Position numbers and translations under genes: made by a program. This document shows positions 62,708 to 64,000 of a stretch of 64,000 nucleotides of DNA, piece after piece. The stretch lies in contig NZ_JAHBRW010000002.1 in NCBI RefSeq assembly GCF_018398315.1, positions 1,782,637 to 1,846,636 on the forward strand. Direction: 5' to 3'. This DNA is from Chelatococcus sp. YT9 (GTDB taxonomy: Bacteria > Pseudomonadota > Alphaproteobacteria > Rhizobiales > Beijerinckiaceae). A model generated the notes under the pieces. That model did not search any database and was not told where the DNA came from. It saw nothing but the letters and a program-made list of their open reading frames with translations. How positions within the stretch are numbered: the first letter of the stretch is position 1; the number at the start of each line of letters is the position of its first letter.

Positions 62708-63832
62708 ATGACTCGGGATAACAACGGAAAAATCGTAGAATTTTCAAATTTTTCGCGAATGCACATTGCGGTCATTGGCGGAGGTGCCTGGGGAACGGCA
62801 CTCGCTATCACTGCTGCCCGCGCAGGTCGGCCAGTTTCACTGTGGATCCGGGAAGCTGATGTTGCCGCATCCACCGCCGATAGCCGGGAGAATAAGGTTT
62901 TTCTTCCTGGCCATTCGTTACCTGACTCGATCTGCGTCACGGCGGACTTGGCAGCAGCGGCTAGCGGCGCCAGCATCGCGCTTCTTGCCGTTCCCTCACA
63001 GCATCTGCGTGCCGCCGCCACGCGCTTGCGTGGTGTTCTGCCTCTTCAGGCGACGGTCGTAATCTGCTCGAAAGGCGTTGAGCAAGGCTCCGGCGCGCTA
63101 TTGTCCGCCGTTGTCGAGCAAGAGCTTCCAAACCATCCTCTCGCCGTGCTTTCCGGACCAACATTCGCCTCCGAAGTCGCGGCCGGCATGCCGACCGCCG
63201 TGACAATCGCATCCCGTGATGCAGCCCTCGATCCCCCGCGTTCTCAGGCGGTTCGGGTGGCGCGGGCCCTCGGCACCAGCACCTTTCGCCCCTATGTGTC
63301 GGATGACGTCATCGGAGCCGAGGTCAGCGGCGCAGTCAAAAATGTCCTCGCCATTGCTTGCGGGATGGCAGCTGGACTTGGCTTTGGCGCTAATACACGA
63401 GCAGCGCTGATCAGCAGGGGACTGCACGAGATCCAGAGCCTCTGCGCGGCTCTCGGTGGCCGCCGCGAAACTGTCGCCGGGCTGTCAGGTGTCGGCGATC
63501 TCACCTTGAGGTGCTCAAGCGAGCAATCCCGCAACATGCGTTTCGGCCTGGCGCTCGCTACAGGCCGTTCGGCCGCCGATGTCTTCGAAGGCCGCCCCGT
63601 GGTTGTGGAAGGCGCCGACAACGCCGTCTCCGTCACGAATCTGGCGCGCAAGCTCGCCGTCGAAATGCCGATCTGCACGGCCGTTCGCGCCATCGTCGTT
63701 GATGGTCGTCCGATTCCCGCCATGATGGATGCATTGCTGCGGCGTCCGTTCAAGGGAGAGGTAGCGGATCTCGGTCTATCTATTCCTCAGCATCCGAGCA
63801 GGGCGATAGTCAAGCATATGGCCGGGGCCTGA
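62708..63832 (+). CDS. gpsA: Glycerol-3-phosphate dehydrogenase (NAD(P)+)
   Basis: The 374-residue protein (or 357 from the ATG at 62759) begins its Rossmann domain at MHIAVIGGGAWGTALAITAA. It has SKGVEQGSG, LSGPTFASEVAAGMPTAV, the catalytic-lysine motif SGAVKNVLAIACG, GANTRAALISRG and GLSGVGDLTLRCSSEQSRN, all standard for GpsA. It reduces dihydroxyacetone phosphate to sn-glycerol 3-phosphate. The following gene, 3 bases downstream, encodes a sugar-phosphate-type HAD phosphatase. A dedicated GpsA feeding glucosylglycerol synthesis is thus possible, besides its usual role in phospholipid synthesis. Confidence 0.94.
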   Translation: MTRDNNGKIVEFSNFSRMHIAVIGGGAWGTALAITAARAGRPVSLWIREADVAASTADSRENKVFLPGHSLPDSICVTADLAAAASGASIALLAVPSQHLRAAATRLRGVLPLQATVVICSKGVEQGSGALLSAVVEQELPNHPLAVLSGPTFASEVAAGMPTAVTIASRDAALDPPRSQAVRVARALGTSTFRPYVSDDVIGAEVSGAVKNVLAIACGMAAGLGFGANTRAALISRGLHEIQSLCAALGGRRETVAGLSGVGDLTLRCSSEQSRNMRFGLALATGRSAADVFEGRPVVVEGADNAVSVTNLARKLAVEMPICTAVRAIVVDGRPIPAMMDALLRRPFKGEVADLGLSIPQHPSRAIVKHMAGA

Positions 63833-63835
63833 CGA

Positions 63836-64000
63836 ATGCGGAGTTCAGACAGACGTCATCTCGTTTTGGCAACGGACCTTGACGGAACGTTTCTGGGTGG
63901 TCCTGCCGCAAGTCGTGAGCTGCTCTACGAATGGATCGAGAGCAACAGGTCGGACGTGACGCTCATCTTCGTTACAGGTCGAGATTTGCCTTTCGTGCGC
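63836..64000 (+). CDS. HAD-superfamily sugar phosphatase (sucrose-/glucosylglycerol-phosphate phosphatase-like), 5' part only
   Basis: The 55 visible codons from the ATG at 63836 encode HLVLATDLDGTFLGGP, the DxDGT nucleophile motif I of HAD phosphatases, and FVTGRDLPFV, motif II with Thr/Gly-Arg as in sucrose-phosphate and mannosyl-phosphoglycerate phosphatases (Cof/SPP type). It is 3 bases after gpsA. In several bacteria a HAD-GT20 fusion (GgpPS) makes glucosylglycerol from glycerol 3-phosphate and ADP-glucose, so this could be its N-terminal part. The gene runs off the right end. Confidence 0.75.
   Translation, partial: MRSSDRRHLVLATDLDGTFLGGPAASRELLYEWIESNRSDVTLIFVTGRDLPFVR

Noticed and set aside
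1-64000. CRISPR arrays, tRNA or rRNA genes, insertion sequences
   Set aside because: I saw no spaced direct repeats, no cloverleaf with CCA-proximal T-arm, no rRNA sequence and no transposase or integrase motifs. A dedicated scan (tRNAscan-SE, ISfinder) would be needed to exclude small cases.

Overview
The window reads as a chromosomal (or large-replicon) segment of a GC-rich alphaproteobacterium, most likely of the order Hyphomicrobiales. The grounds are a RegB/RegA (PrrB/PrrA, ActS/ActR) redox two-component pair next to cyoABCD plus SURF1, the many ABC importers of the Dpp, Ugp/Mal and Pot types, and the IclR, GntR, LacI and LysR regulators. I cannot fix the genus. No rRNA, tRNA, CRISPR array, transposase or integrase is visible. 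Left and right ends cut a D-amino-acid-oxidase-like gene and a HAD phosphatase gene.

Layout. 1-4.5 kb (minus): a Dpp/Opp-type importer (binding protein, two permeases) with an FAD amine/amino-acid oxidase, divergent from an amidase (4.9-6.4 kb). 6.6-10.4 kb: an HpcH/HpaI aldolase, a GlcD/D-lactate-dehydrogenase-like flavoprotein and a divergent LLM flavin monooxygenase. 10.6-11.1 kb: a hot-dog thioesterase. 11.1-17.6 kb (minus): a LacI repressor, sugar ABC importer and GH63-like glycosidase cluster, with a perfect operator palindrome in front of the repressor. 17.9-26.2 kb: an MFS transporter, divergent cyoABCD-SURF1 (quinol oxidase bo3) and the convergent regBA pair.

26.4-37.5 kb: an IclR regulator divergent from a long operon with a three-domain M24 hydrolase, a Dpp-type binding protein and two permeases, M24, M20 and M28 hydrolases and an Asp/Glu/hydantoin-racemase-like protein. 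It looks like a scavenging pathway that imports a peptide- or amide-like compound and dismantles it. 37.5-40.1 kb: katA divergent from oxyR. 40.4-45.0 kb: a tandem array of four paralogous proteins of about 320-330 residues. Each has the same N-terminal lysozyme-like domain, a short RTX (calcium nonapeptide) block and an FADG-type beta domain. This is the most unusual part of the window. 45.0-50.7 kb (minus): a GntR regulator, a sugar/polyol ABC importer without ATPase, a xylose-isomerase-like epimerase and a Gfo/Idh/MocA dehydrogenase.

50.9-62.2 kb: a Pot-type importer with its GntR regulator, an acyl-CoA-dehydrogenase-like flavin monooxygenase, an M20 peptidase and a SnoaL-like protein on the minus strand. 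These diverge from two M24-family proteins (one without its metal ligands) and a flavin reductase. A shared CTGCATGCAG-N-ATGC site in two promoter regions ties these units together. 62.7 kb to the end: gpsA followed by a HAD phosphatase, which suggests the start of a glucosylglycerol-type compatible-solute operon continuing past the right edge.

Overall the segment is dominated by solute uptake and catabolism modules, each with its own regulator, interspersed with respiratory and oxidative-stress functions. Several genes within a module overlap by ATGA or sit within a few bases, so polycistronic transcription is likely. Functions of the transporters are assigned by family only; their substrates cannot be read from the sequence.
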